DNA of 64,000 nucleotides. Origin: Lachnospiraceae bacterium. Lineage in GTDB: Bacteria; Bacillota; Clostridia; Lachnospirales; Lachnospiraceae. Shown piece by piece: positions 36,698 through 46,678 of this stretch. Where the stretch lies: contig JAGBCB010000023.1 in NCBI GenBank assembly GCA_017938145.1, forward strand, positions 1-64,000, written 5' to 3'. Under the pieces are notes generated by a model that saw only the letters and a list, made by a program, of their open reading frames with translations, was not told where the DNA came from and did not search any database. Made by a program: the position numbers and the translations under genes. How positions within the stretch are numbered: the stretch's first letter is position 1; each line of letters opens with the position of its first letter.

Positions 36698-37251
36698 CCG
36701 ACCATTTCCTCCGTGCATCCAAAGCTCTCAAGCTTTTTAACCAGTTCTTTTACCTTTTCATCAGTCGGCATTGATGCAGGTGCAACTGTATGGCCAGGAT
36801 CAATCTCAAGAACAGTAAGGATAGACTTCCATACTGCCAAATTGTTACCTACAATGGTATCAATAAAGCGATTTAGCCTATGCTGATTTTCCTGCGCAGC
36901 TTTAATATTTCCTGCTTTAAAATTATCATAAATTGCACATGCGGTTTTCGGCATTAAATTATATGTAGTACCGATTGCACCATCCGCTCCCATCACAAGA
37001 CCGGCAAGCATGCATTCATCCGGACCATTTAAGATATTGATGTTTCCATTATTAACAAGCTTCATTTTTTCAAAAACATAATAATTTGGAATTGTAAGCT
37101 TGATGCCGGCTACATTATCAATTTTCATAATTTCTTCCGCAAACCAGATTGGGTCACAAGTCAATACAGGAGTAACATATGCAACTACAGGACTCTTAGA
37201 GTTCTGTGCAAGGTATTTGTAGTATTCAATAATCTCATCAGGCTTCCCTTC
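36694..37251 (-). pseudogene. C-terminal half of a DapA/NanA-family aldolase
   Basis: The frame is open from the TAA at 37252-37254 to the stop at 36694 and reads KPDEIIEYYKYLAQNSKSPV, then the Schiff-base region AGIKLTIPNYYVFEKMK and GADGAIGTTYNLM, ending normally. The first 110 or so residues of the family, including the GGxxP-type entry and active-site Tyr, are absent. Upstream DNA becomes a DUF2264 gene at once. An internal ATG at 37164 could start a 156-aa fragment, but without the barrel's first half it cannot be active. Confidence 0.85.
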
Positions 37252-38266
37252 TTAAAAACTGCAATAAAGCACCTGAAGAAATTCTCCTTGCTAAACCCGG
37301 ATCACCTTTACTGTTCTGTAGCAACATATTACCTACAAATACAGATGTGGTGGCATTACGATAAATACCACTACGTCCCCAAGCTTGTACAAAACCATCT
37401 CGGTCAAAAAAATCTGCATATGTTTCCATTAGCTTATTAGAGCGTTCCTCAAATTTCTTTGCCAAATATGGCTCATGCTCATAACCGTACCATAAATTCC
37501 ATATTGGTGCATATAAATTAAACGCCCAACAAGAATAATAATCAAAGAAGTGGCCATCTCTATACCAGCCATCTCCGACATAGTAATCCAAAATTGCTTG
37601 TGCATGACCTAACATGACATCCTTTTGAATTGGATATCCCTCCATATTCAAAAATGCCAGTCCCAACATATTAAACAAATGCCAATTATTTGCTTCTGTA
37701 GTAGCATAAGCAAAGCTCGAAATGACAGCGGCTATTTTGTCTTTCTCATCTTTTGTATAAGTATCCCAGATTGCATTCTTTGTAATCCACAAACAAATAA
37801 CCAGAGCTCCAATCTCCACTGTTTGTTGATAACATTTGAGAGGATTTTCATAATTACTCGCTTCCTGCAAGCTTTCATAATCTCCTACATACAACGGGTC
37901 CTCTTTCGAACACGAACGAAGAATCAGCTTTTTATAATAATCCTTTAACTCAATTCCACAAATACTGATTTGAGGATTATCACGTATTAATGGCGCCGCT
38001 ATAAACATCGTTCGTGTCAAGCCTTCAAATTTCTCAGCTTTTTGTTCCGCAATCAATTTAGCTCCAAACGATTCTTTATGTGGATATGTCTTTTCTGTCT
38101 CTTGTCGTGGTATCACTAATGCATCGTCACTACTATGAATATACTGAAAAATTCCGGACAAAATATGTTCTGCCGCTTCTTTCCAACTTTGTCTTGTCAT
38201 TCCTGTATATGGACTAAGTTCAAAATCAACAGAATTAAACTTATCTGTAATGAAATCCTTTTCCAT
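37238..38266 (-). pseudogene. DUF2264-family protein, C-terminally truncated
   Basis: This 342-aa protein has the clear DUF2264 N-terminal alpha-barrel (SPYTGMTRQSWKEAAEHIL, NNWHLFNMLGLAFLNMEG, DGHFFDYYSCWAFNLYAPIW, FVQAWGRSGIYRNATTSVFV). It stops at LLQFLRREA, where family members continue for roughly 200 more residues. The stop falls where NanA-family sequence begins. The N-terminal barrel is whole, so a shortened enzyme might still fold. Relatives occur with heparinase-like and glycan genes. Good GAGAGG site before the ATG. Confidence 0.75.
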
Positions 38267-38296
38267 AATACTACCTCTCTGCTTTATAGCGCCTAC

Positions 38297-39430
38297 CTAC
38301 TGTTTATGAAACAGATAATCACAGCCTCTACGTTTCATCAATGCTTCCATTAAATAGAAGTCTCCATATATTAGTACTTTTTGACACCCGCCGTGGTATA
38401 ATTCTTTACCATTCTGCAATACTGCCTGTGAATCTTTTGTGAAATCACAATTTGCATAGGCACCCTTAAAAAGTAAGCAAATTCCTTCCTCCAGCCACTG
38501 CTGATCTTCTTCGCTTGCCCATTTTTTTAAATCAATCATGCCACAAAGAGCAATTACACCTGCTGAAGAATCCATTTCAGCCGGTTCCTCTGGCTGATCA
38601 AAATCAACTGGCGGAATACCAGTCTCTGGCATACGCTTCAAAAAGTTTTTTGCGACCTTTAAAGCTGTTTCAAAATACTCTTTCTTCTTTGTATAAAAAT
38701 AAGCCATAGCAAAACCATATATTGCCCAGCCCTGTCCCCTGGTCCAAGAAGAACCAGAAGCATATCCTTGTCCTGCCGGAAAATCAACTACACTACCATC
38801 CTCTGGATTAAACACCACAATATGATGTGAGGAACCGTCTTCACGAATGAATTCCCGCAGTGCCGTATCTGCATGTGCTTCTGCAATCTGACGAAATCTT
38901 GGATCTCCGGTTTCTTCCGAAGCCCAGAAAAGTAACGGGAGATTCATCATACAATCAATAATTGCATAACCCGTCTTACTTTCTGTAGGATTCAGATACT
39001 TAGTTTCATTCCACGCTCTGATATATCTTCCTGCCAAATTAAAACGTCCTGCTAACAAAGTAGCTGCATGGATACCCGATACCATCGCCCGGTCACTTCC
39101 AGTGATTTCATAATCCGCTACTGTTGTCAATAGATATTGGAATCCCACATCATGGTCTAACTGCACAAAATCCGTTAGTCCATAGTCCATATCTTCAGAT
39201 ATAGCCTTTGCTTTTTTCAAAAACTTTTCGTCTTTGCTAAATTTATAAAGCCACCATTGAATGCCGCCCCAAAATCCACAAAACCAGTGATACTTCCCAG
39301 CAGGAGGCGCATTGTATATTCCATCCTTTGTCGTATATGGTTTCAGAGAACTAACTTCATCTGTAGCCCAGAAAAGTTTCTCATAAACTTTGCTTAAGAA
39401 TTCTTCTTCCCATTGTCTCTGATTTTCCAT
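38297..39430 (-). CDS. GH88-family unsaturated glucuronyl hydrolase
   Basis: This 377-aa cytoplasmic enzyme removes the 4,5-unsaturated uronic acid left by polysaccharide lyases. The two catalytic Asp motifs are present, LDHDVGFQ and GYAIIDCMMNLPLLFW, with SSWTRGQGWAIYGFA. AGGAGG with 8-nt spacing sets the start at MENQRQW rather than 30 codons upstream. Its presence implies that the imported glycan contains uronic acids. Confidence 0.92.
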   Translation of the reverse strand: MENQRQWEEEFLSKVYEKLFWATDEVSSLKPYTTKDGIYNAPPAGKYHWFCGFWGGIQWWLYKFSKDEKFLKKAKAISEDMDYGLTDFVQLDHDVGFQYLLTTVADYEITGSDRAMVSGIHAATLLAGRFNLAGRYIRAWNETKYLNPTESKTGYAIIDCMMNLPLLFWASEETGDPRFRQIAEAHADTALREFIREDGSSHHIVVFNPEDGSVVDFPAGQGYASGSSWTRGQGWAIYGFAMAYFYTKKKEYFETALKVAKNFLKRMPETGIPPVDFDQPEEPAEMDSSAGVIALCGMIDLKKWASEEDQQWLEEGICLLFKGAYANCDFTKDSQAVLQNGKELYHGGCQKVLIYGDFYLMEALMKRRGCDYLFHKQ

Positions 39431-39558
39431 TCGCTTTTCCTCCTTTTCTAAAAACACTATATAAAACTCATTTTTTGTATAGCTCGTATTATTCCATTCT
39501 CTTTCTGCTATTAAGCTCAACTCTTAATAACCCATTAGAGCGAATTTCAAATATCTGA

Positions 39559-40017
39559 TTATTTAAGGCATTCTACTGGAATCTTAAATACTGCTTTTTT
39601 AACCCGAGTAGGATTATTATCAACACAAATGCCTGGCATATGAGCATCCTCCGGCATCAATAACAACGCTTTTTTAGGATTCATCAAATAAGATTCCTCG
39701 ATTTCTCCGTTACATGGCACAAAATCGCTTTCCTGATTAAACTCACCGGTTTCCATGTTACGGATATCAGAAACATTGATATATTCAATACCCTCTAACA
39801 GAATCTGGAGATCAGCATACACCTTATGTGCCTCCCATTTACCCTCTCCTAGAAGTCGCGTGGTATATTCTGAAATATTCACAAATATACCGTCTCCATC
39901 CACAAGATGCTTTCCATTCTCTATATCAGAACCATTTTTACTTCTTAGAAAATCCAGACACGCTTTAATTGCCTTATCTTCTTCAGAAATAACATTGTTT
40001 AAATCGAATAGTCTCAT
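39559..40017 (-). CDS. YhcH/YjgK/YiaL-family protein
   Basis: This 152-aa cupin-like protein has the family blocks WEAHKVYADLQILLEGIEYI and PEDAHMPGI. Relatives lie in sialic-acid and uronate operons and bind sugars or act as anomerases; the exact reaction is unsettled. GAAGGGAG precedes the ATG. It fits beside NanA-like aldolases. Confidence 0.88.
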   Translation of the reverse strand: MRLFDLNNVISEEDKAIKACLDFLRSKNGSDIENGKHLVDGDGIFVNISEYTTRLLGEGKWEAHKVYADLQILLEGIEYINVSDIRNMETGEFNQESDFVPCNGEIEESYLMNPKKALLLMPEDAHMPGICVDNNPTRVKKAVFKIPVECLK

Positions 40018-40048
40018 ATTGTTTGACTCCCTTCATCCTTATTTTGCC

Positions 40049-41812
40049 TTATATCACCTGTGTGAGCCATAACGCATTATCACTGCCATATTGCTCACAA
40101 CCCTTTGGCTGCATCCATTCCGTAACTGTGACCAATGCCGTATTATCATCTATACTACATGCTCCAAAATTGCCAAGGCGTGCTCCTCGCTCAGGTACCA
40201 CAACGAATTCACTTGAAGCTATAACACTCAATGTATCTGTGTTTATCTCTGCAGCATAAAGAGGTGCTCGATGTCGAAATACATGATCATTCGTACCATT
40301 TTTTCGAGTATATACAAGATACAACTTACCGCGGAGGCGTATCCAGTGTGCCTGTGTATTATATGTTGGAAGAATTTCTCCATTATCCCAATGCCAAATC
40401 AGAGGTTGTGTAAAATGTAATCCGTTATCATTAACACTCACATAACCATGATTGTCACCACGAATCGTTAAATAATATTTTCCTTCATGAACGACAACAG
40501 AGCATTCACCAATTCCTCTTTGCTCGTCCGGCACATCTAATGTATTACTGATTTCTTTCACACACAAACTTTCTCCATCAAAGCTGCATCGCACAATCAT
40601 TACCTGTGTATGCATTGCTTCACCACTATCTTTTGATTGAAAAGTAATCGGAATTAATATGTCTCCGTTATCCAACTCCGCGCATTGACAACAACCACTT
40701 CCTGTAGCATAATATGTACTTGTCTCTGGTAGTTGTATGTATTGAACCTCTCCAAAACAACCTCTCTCCATATCGTATACAGCATATGGTGTCGGACGCT
40801 CAATACGTTCTCGTAATGGTCGATTATTATCCACTTGATAACTAGTCAAATGTCCCGTCACCAAAAATTTATTAGTTTTATGATGATACATAGGAGTCAT
40901 GTCGCAGCATACACTACGTAGATTTTTTTCATCTACTGTTCGATAAATAGAAGCAAGTGCTTTATCCGGATGAAAGCCACTCCATGTGTGCCCACCGTCT
41001 GTGCTGCAATTCACATACAAGCCTCCGAAGCAATCCATTCCTGTTACATCCAACTTCTGAGCAGTAATCATTTGCTGTAGTCCATTTACCGCAGCTCTTG
41101 CATGAACCCAGCATTCTGTCCCATTATAACCATTTAACAAAATATCCGTAGTACACTTTTCCTGTGCTAAGGCTTCTGATGAGGTGACAATATCTACATG
41201 TTTTTGTTTACAGTAATCTACCAACTCTGCTAACATCTGTGCCGTAATATTTGTACCAACCCCAAGATCATGGTCATAAAAAACAAGCCAACTGTCATTC
41301 TCTGCCACATAATCTACATAGTTCTTCAGTTCTTCCAATGAATGCTTTGTAAGACAAGCTCGATGTAATCGATACTTCTGTACCGGACGTTGCATAACCA
41401 ACTGTTCCACCGATTCTTCTGCAGAATTTTTATACACAGTAAAGGCCGCATCATAATGCTCTCTCAGCAGAGGTATCATACTTTCATGACATTCGGACAT
41501 TGGTGTAATATATTGCTTGATATGAAACCCTTCCTGTTCCAACAAATATTTACACGTTGCAATTTCCGTCACCATAACTTCTACCGGTAATGGTGTACTC
41601 ATTCGAATATGATTCATAGAATGGCTCAGAATTTCCCAACCATTCTCCTGCATCTCAAGTGCCTGTTCAATGGTAATCCGAGTATTGTTTTTTAAACATG
41701 ATATTGATAGTGCCAAGCACCCTACTACACCTGCTTTACGAAATATATTATAAGCCTGCTCATAGTGCGACATGTGTCCGTCATCAAAGTGAAATGTAAT
41801 TCTTCCAGACAT
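40049..41812 (-). CDS. polysaccharide-deacetylase / sialidase-fold fusion protein
   Basis: Residues 1-215 of this 587-aa protein form a NodB-type domain, with ITFHFDDGH (metal-binding Asp pair) and LSHSMNH (the HxxxH motif). Residues about 225-587 read as a beta-propeller, with NCSTDGGHTW as an Asp-box and RGARLGNFGACS near the end. There is no signal peptide, so it is cytoplasmic. It may remove acetyl groups and a terminal sugar from an imported oligosaccharide. The fusion is unusual in my experience. Confidence 0.75.
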   Translation of the reverse strand: MSGRITFHFDDGHMSHYEQAYNIFRKAGVVGCLALSISCLKNNTRITIEQALEMQENGWEILSHSMNHIRMSTPLPVEVMVTEIATCKYLLEQEGFHIKQYITPMSECHESMIPLLREHYDAAFTVYKNSAEESVEQLVMQRPVQKYRLHRACLTKHSLEELKNYVDYVAENDSWLVFYDHDLGVGTNITAQMLAELVDYCKQKHVDIVTSSEALAQEKCTTDILLNGYNGTECWVHARAAVNGLQQMITAQKLDVTGMDCFGGLYVNCSTDGGHTWSGFHPDKALASIYRTVDEKNLRSVCCDMTPMYHHKTNKFLVTGHLTSYQVDNNRPLRERIERPTPYAVYDMERGCFGEVQYIQLPETSTYYATGSGCCQCAELDNGDILIPITFQSKDSGEAMHTQVMIVRCSFDGESLCVKEISNTLDVPDEQRGIGECSVVVHEGKYYLTIRGDNHGYVSVNDNGLHFTQPLIWHWDNGEILPTYNTQAHWIRLRGKLYLVYTRKNGTNDHVFRHRAPLYAAEINTDTLSVIASSEFVVVPERGARLGNFGACSIDDNTALVTVTEWMQPKGCEQYGSDNALWLTQVI

Positions 41813-41945
41813 ATTATTCTCCTATAATCTTCTTAAATTCCGCCACCCATATGCCTTTACACACACAGGTGGCAAAACATCTCGCAAAAATCAATCAGCA
41901 AAGAACGTTTCTTACGTTTCACATTTTGCTTTTCACCTCATAATT

Positions 41946-43355
41946 TCATTTTCTGAAATTATGAATACGGTGGAATGTTTGATGGTTACTGTTATGCGAA
42001 GAATCCGCATTACAAAAAGCAGTTCGACTAAGAAACATAATATCGTCTCCATCAATCTCGAAATCAAAATATTGCATTGCATACTTTTGATAGTCATAAT
42101 CACGGAAGTCATAAACAATATGATCCAATATCCATTCCTTTAAATCTGTGCTATACATTAATGCGCAAACATTTCTACCTACTCGAACACCCTCCGGCAT
42201 ATAATTACAAAGCATGTAATATCGACCACTGACCGAATCAAATTTAACTGGAAATTTGGAATCTTTAATAGGTACATCAATTATGCGTCCATTTTTCAGT
42301 TCACCCCAAGGATCTTCTGGGTCATATTCTAAAATCAAAGGCTTTCCTCTTCCATAACGATGAAGAATCCAAACATCGCCATTAGGAGCAACAACCGGAC
42401 TTCCTTCGATTCCGCCAATGGTAAACTTGAATGCATCCGCATCTCCTGTAATTCCACCATTTACTATATTCTGAATTTCTTTATGTTCTCTGCAATCCCA
42501 CCATTTCGTAATTGCCCAATTGTTTGCATCTAAAAGATCACTACCTTCTTTTGCAGACAAAACAGCATCGTAAAATACATTCTTATGCCATCCTCCATAC
42601 TGAACATCAGTAATAAGTCGTCCTTTATAGTGCAATACCGGCATCGGAGTATGATGCACTCCTCCCCTACCGGAACAACTACCACGTAGCAATACTGTTG
42701 GCATACCCCAAGTATACCCTTCATCATCAGAACATCCGATCAACAAATCACCGTATGTACAAGATACACCCAGACAATATAGCTTCCCGTTATCTACGAA
42801 TAACTTTCCCCATCTACACGGGAACAGTTCGCAGAGATAGTGCCAGGTCTCACCATTATCATCGGAGTAATAAAGTATTTCTAGATTTTCTCCATACTCT
42901 GCCGATTTATGTACTCCCATAGCAGATACCAGCCGGCCTGATGGAAGTTTTGCTAAAGAAGGTGAATCAAGGTATGTTCCAGCAAAATCATAGGTGGTGT
43001 CCTCCGGATGGAGATAATTAATCACCTTGCCAGGCACAAACCCTGTTCGTACAAGTCGAATGTTACTACATATGGAAGGATCCTGAGTCCGCGCTATGAA
43101 TAATTCATAATCAGTATCAGAAGGGATGTCTTCAATAGTAATTGTACCTCCACTTGTTGGCACTTTCTTATACTCCTCAGTATCTCTTACGCGCCAAAAC
43201 AGCATGTGTTCTGTTTCCGAAGCACCATTATCAATGTAATCTACAGTAAAGCTATTTTCATCATGAGATAAACGACAGATGTATGGTCTCTCGGCACGCT
43301 CCAGATTACTCAGCTCTGCATAGGGATGATAACTCCATGTTGTTGTAAAATTCAT
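41946..43355 (-). CDS. sialidase-fold (BNR/Asp-box) protein
   Basis: This 469-aa protein has a small fibronectin-like N-terminus (about 90 aa) and then a propeller with Asp-boxes SDDNGETWHYL and SDDEGYTWGMP. No signal peptide is present. The catalytic Arg triad of true sialidases is not certain by eye. A cytoplasmic exo-glycosidase on an unsaturated or acidic sugar is plausible. GAGAGG site before the ATG. Confidence 0.72.
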   Translation of the reverse strand: MNFTTTWSYHPYAELSNLERAERPYICRLSHDENSFTVDYIDNGASETEHMLFWRVRDTEEYKKVPTSGGTITIEDIPSDTDYELFIARTQDPSICSNIRLVRTGFVPGKVINYLHPEDTTYDFAGTYLDSPSLAKLPSGRLVSAMGVHKSAEYGENLEILYYSDDNGETWHYLCELFPCRWGKLFVDNGKLYCLGVSCTYGDLLIGCSDDEGYTWGMPTVLLRGSCSGRGGVHHTPMPVLHYKGRLITDVQYGGWHKNVFYDAVLSAKEGSDLLDANNWAITKWWDCREHKEIQNIVNGGITGDADAFKFTIGGIEGSPVVAPNGDVWILHRYGRGKPLILEYDPEDPWGELKNGRIIDVPIKDSKFPVKFDSVSGRYYMLCNYMPEGVRVGRNVCALMYSTDLKEWILDHIVYDFRDYDYQKYAMQYFDFEIDGDDIMFLSRTAFCNADSSHNSNHQTFHRIHNFRK

Positions 43356-43384
43356 TCTTTAATCCTCTCTCCTATCTTATTGAC

Positions 43385-44743
43385 CTACAGATTATCTCCA
43401 TTACTTTCAATTACCTGTTTATACCAGTAAAAAGAATCTTTCGGAATACGTTCAAATGTATTATAATCCACATAAATCAATCCAAAACGAGGATCGTATC
43501 CACGTATCCACTCCATATTGTCAAGTAATGACCATACAAAATATCCTCTTACATCGACTCCATCATCCACAGCTTTTCTTAATTTTAATAAGTACCGATT
43601 GATAAAGTCTATTCGGTTAGGGTCATGTACCTTTCCGTCTAAGGATACTGTATCATGGCAACACATTCCGTTCTCTGTAATCATTATTGGTGTTTTATAT
43701 CGCTCATACAAAAATTTTGGTCCCCAATACATAACATCCGGATTTACATACCAACCAGGAATTAGTTGTCTTGCTTGTCCCGGTCCAGTCCAATTAGCCT
43801 GAGCCTCTGTTACTCCATTTTCAACATGTACGGCTATGCCGTTATATAAATTCTGACCATAAAAATCTAATGGTTGATGAATTATTTTCAAATCTTCTTC
43901 ATAATTTGATGGTAAATACTGTTCAAACAATTCTAAACCATCCTTTGGATAATGTCCAAGCATAACAGGATCGCTCCACCAAGAGACACTGTCTGCCCAA
44001 CGTTGCGGTGTTACCGCAAAATATTTTTCATATACGGCTTTTATATCTTCTTCAGATTCTGTTTTTGGAAAAAACACACGACCACAAGGTGAATAACCGA
44101 CCTTAGCATCTGGTACAATTTCACGGATAGCTTTTACCGCTAAACCATGCGCTTTCATAACATTATGCATCATTGGTATAGTCACCTCTAAGCCTAATTG
44201 TTTACCAGGAGTATGGCGACCAACCACATAACCTAAATTCAAAAAACACTGTGGTTCATTGAAAGTAATAAAGTTTTTTACTCTATCTCCAAGACGTTCT
44301 GCAATAACTCTTGTAAATTCTTCAAACCAATATGGGCTTTCCTGATTTGCCCATGAACCTTTTTCTTCCAAAGCCAACGGATAATCCCAATGAAAAAGTG
44401 TTACATATGGCTCAATTCCATTCTTCAGCAATTCATCTACAAGATCACTATAAAATTTTATACCCTTTTCATTTACTTTCCCAATACCGTCTGGTAATAC
44501 TCTACTCCATGAAATAGAAAACCGATAAGCGTTTAATCCCATTTCAGCCATTAGTGTAACATCTTCTTTATATCGATGATAATGATCACATGCAAATTCT
44601 CCGGTTTCACCGTTTTCAATTCTTCCTTCTTCACGACAAAAAGCGTCCCAGATAGAATCTTTCTTTCCGTCCTCTGAAATTGCTCCTTCGATTTGATATG
44701 AGGCAGTTGCCGTTCCCCATTTAAAATCTTTTGTAAAACCCAT
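43385..44743 (-). CDS. GH1-family beta-glycosidase
   Basis: This 452-aa enzyme has the two catalytic Glu motifs, FITFNEPQ (acid/base) and IMITENGM (nucleophile), plus DFKWGTATASYQIEGA at the start and SLLDNMEW near the end. AGGAG before MGFTKDF sets the ATG. The phospho-sugar pocket signature is not evident, consistent with ABC rather than PTS import. It is cytoplasmic and cuts beta-glucosides or beta-galactosides. Confidence 0.92.
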   Translation of the reverse strand: MGFTKDFKWGTATASYQIEGAISEDGKKDSIWDAFCREEGRIENGETGEFACDHYHRYKEDVTLMAEMGLNAYRFSISWSRVLPDGIGKVNEKGIKFYSDLVDELLKNGIEPYVTLFHWDYPLALEEKGSWANQESPYWFEEFTRVIAERLGDRVKNFITFNEPQCFLNLGYVVGRHTPGKQLGLEVTIPMMHNVMKAHGLAVKAIREIVPDAKVGYSPCGRVFFPKTESEEDIKAVYEKYFAVTPQRWADSVSWWSDPVMLGHYPKDGLELFEQYLPSNYEEDLKIIHQPLDFYGQNLYNGIAVHVENGVTEAQANWTGPGQARQLIPGWYVNPDVMYWGPKFLYERYKTPIMITENGMCCHDTVSLDGKVHDPNRIDFINRYLLKLRKAVDDGVDVRGYFVWSLLDNMEWIRGYDPRFGLIYVDYNTFERIPKDSFYWYKQVIESNGDNL

Positions 44744-44778
44744 TGTATCTCCTTTCATTAACTCGACTCAAGCATAAA

Positions 44779-44820
44779 TAGGGTGAGTGCATGACGCACC
44801 TTGTCACTCACTCACCCTAC
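44779..44820 (-). terminator. intra-operon hairpin between the binding-protein and GH1 genes
   Basis: GGGTGAGTG/CACTCACCC stem with an 18-nt loop and no T-run on the minus strand. It probably stabilises the upstream message or trims read-through so the importer is made in excess. Confidence 0.55.
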
Positions 44821-44862
44821 ACATTATTTAGCTTTCAAAAACACATCAGTTACTTAACTAAA

Positions 44863-46566
44863 CTATTTTACATTCTTAAGAGCCTCGTTGAAAACATCAT
44901 AAGAATTCTGGAGAATTTTAATATATTCCTCTAATCCCATTGCATTTAAGCTCTTGATATACTTATCCCATTCTTTATCGATATCGGACACACCTGCTAC
45001 CCAGTTTGCCTTGTACATTTTTACTGTAGTAGAAATATCAGTACGTAAAACACCTAAACGTGAAGCATTTTCTTCAGACATATATGGACGTGGCCAGAAC
45101 TCATCTGACATTACATTCTTATAATCTTCATAGTTTTCTTGTAAGGTTAAGTTATTTCCGCTAATCTGAATACGTTCTGCATAGTCCTTTGCTGTGTATG
45201 CACTAGGTATATTACCAGGAATTCTGCTGAAAACTTTCTTTAACATCTCTGTTTTTTCATCACCGGATAATTTAGTGCTGTTCTGAATAACCTTTCCTTC
45301 TGCATTATATTCCCAGTTATCTCCCTCTTCACCAAATGCAAGCTGAATAGTATTTTCAAAGGAATAGAATAAATCAATCCAATGAGCAAGAATTTTCTTG
45401 TTTTCACAATTGCTTAAAATAGAAAAGTTACCCTTACCACCTAAATAACCTGCATTACGTAACCATTCTGCTTCATAACCTTCTGCTGCAATTGGTTTAA
45501 CTCGAACATACTGATCCTTAAAAGTAGATGGTGGCGTTTTAGTAAAAACTACACCAACGGTAGAAACGCCGGAACCATCATCTAATTTAGCAGAAAAGCT
45601 CTGCTTTGTTGCAGTAAAACACTCAGACCAAATGAGACCTTCTTTGTACCATTTATTCAATGTCTTGATTGCAGTTTTATATGTTTCTGTTACTGGTACA
45701 AATTCTACTACACCATTTTCGATATCAACATAATGATCCTTTGCAGAATCCTTTGTTGCAATTCCCCACATGCTAAGAAGAGCTTCCATATGAGAGAAGT
45801 CGTGTCCGTCCATGAAAATCAGCGGAACTTCATCATCAGTTTTACCATTTCCATTACAGTCACTATCACGGAATGCAATAAGTACTTTTTCTAACTCTTC
45901 TACTGTAGTTGGAACAGGCATATTCACTGCTTTCAACCATTCCTGATTAATCCAGATTGGATTTTCAAGGAAATTACCATCTAACTTATTAATATTTGGT
46001 AAAGCATAAACATGTCCATCCGGAGTAGTAATAGACGCCAGATACTTTGCATCTTCATTCACTACACGTTCAGTAAAATTAGGCATAAGTTCCGGATTAC
46101 TAATATACTCATCTAACGCTGCAATATGACCAGCAGATGCCATATTAATAAGTTCTGTTTCAGAAACCCATCTGCCCAGGATTGCATCGCCTGCTGAGCC
46201 CGCAATTAAGAGATTATTAAGGCTGCTTACTGCCACATCTTTAGTTAATGCGGTCCATTTGATTTTTACATTAGTCATCTTATACAGTTCTTCCATAAAC
46301 GGAACTGCTGCTACTGCTGCTTCAATATCACCATCATATGCAACCATGATTTCAAATGTTACTTCTTTCTCTAATGGGAATACGACTTTAGAAGCAGTTT
46401 CTGTTCCTTCATCACCCTTATTTCCAGGTTCAGTTGTTCCTGTGTTTCCTGTGTTTCCTGTGTTTTCTGAATCATTCTTCTCAGATGGCGCACAAGCAAC
46501 CATGCTTAAAGCCATGATTCCTGCTAACAGAATAGCCATCCATCTCTTGAATCTGTTCTTTTTCAT
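44863..46566 (-). CDS. sugar ABC transporter binding lipoprotein (LplA-like)
   Basis: This 567-aa protein has a lipoprotein signal: basic start MKKNRFKRW, hydrophobic core, and lipobox SMVACAPS. A Gly/Asn/Thr-rich linker follows. The size fits the large YtcQ/LplA group for oligosaccharides. AGGAGG lies 7 nt before the ATG; an upstream in-frame start is not used. It is third in the importer unit after the two permeases. Confidence 0.9.
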   Translation of the reverse strand: MKKNRFKRWMAILLAGIMALSMVACAPSEKNDSENTGNTGNTGTTEPGNKGDEGTETASKVVFPLEKEVTFEIMVAYDGDIEAAVAAVPFMEELYKMTNVKIKWTALTKDVAVSSLNNLLIAGSAGDAILGRWVSETELINMASAGHIAALDEYISNPELMPNFTERVVNEDAKYLASITTPDGHVYALPNINKLDGNFLENPIWINQEWLKAVNMPVPTTVEELEKVLIAFRDSDCNGNGKTDDEVPLIFMDGHDFSHMEALLSMWGIATKDSAKDHYVDIENGVVEFVPVTETYKTAIKTLNKWYKEGLIWSECFTATKQSFSAKLDDGSGVSTVGVVFTKTPPSTFKDQYVRVKPIAAEGYEAEWLRNAGYLGGKGNFSILSNCENKKILAHWIDLFYSFENTIQLAFGEEGDNWEYNAEGKVIQNSTKLSGDEKTEMLKKVFSRIPGNIPSAYTAKDYAERIQISGNNLTLQENYEDYKNVMSDEFWPRPYMSEENASRLGVLRTDISTTVKMYKANWVAGVSDIDKEWDKYIKSLNAMGLEEYIKILQNSYDVFNEALKNVK

Positions 46567-46607
46567 AAAATACCTCCTAAATATGAAATATAAATAATAT
46601 ATCCTCA

Positions 46608-46656
46608 TTCTGCAGAGAGCTGACCAACATCTGGTCTCCGAGCCAGCTCCTGCAGA
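46608..46656 (-). terminator. intra-operon hairpin between permease and binding-protein genes
   Basis: TTCTGCAG-AGCTG pairs with CAGCTC-CTGCAGAA. There is no T-run after it. Together with the hairpin after the binding-protein gene it brackets that message, a common way to raise the abundance of a binding protein. Confidence 0.55.
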
Positions 46657-46678
46657 AAAGATTCTGTTCTAATTGTAC

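Noticed and set aside
36694..37164. Functional short aldolase of 156 aa
   Set aside because: It lacks half of the TIM barrel, and the frame extends upstream with family sequence, showing a truncated gene.
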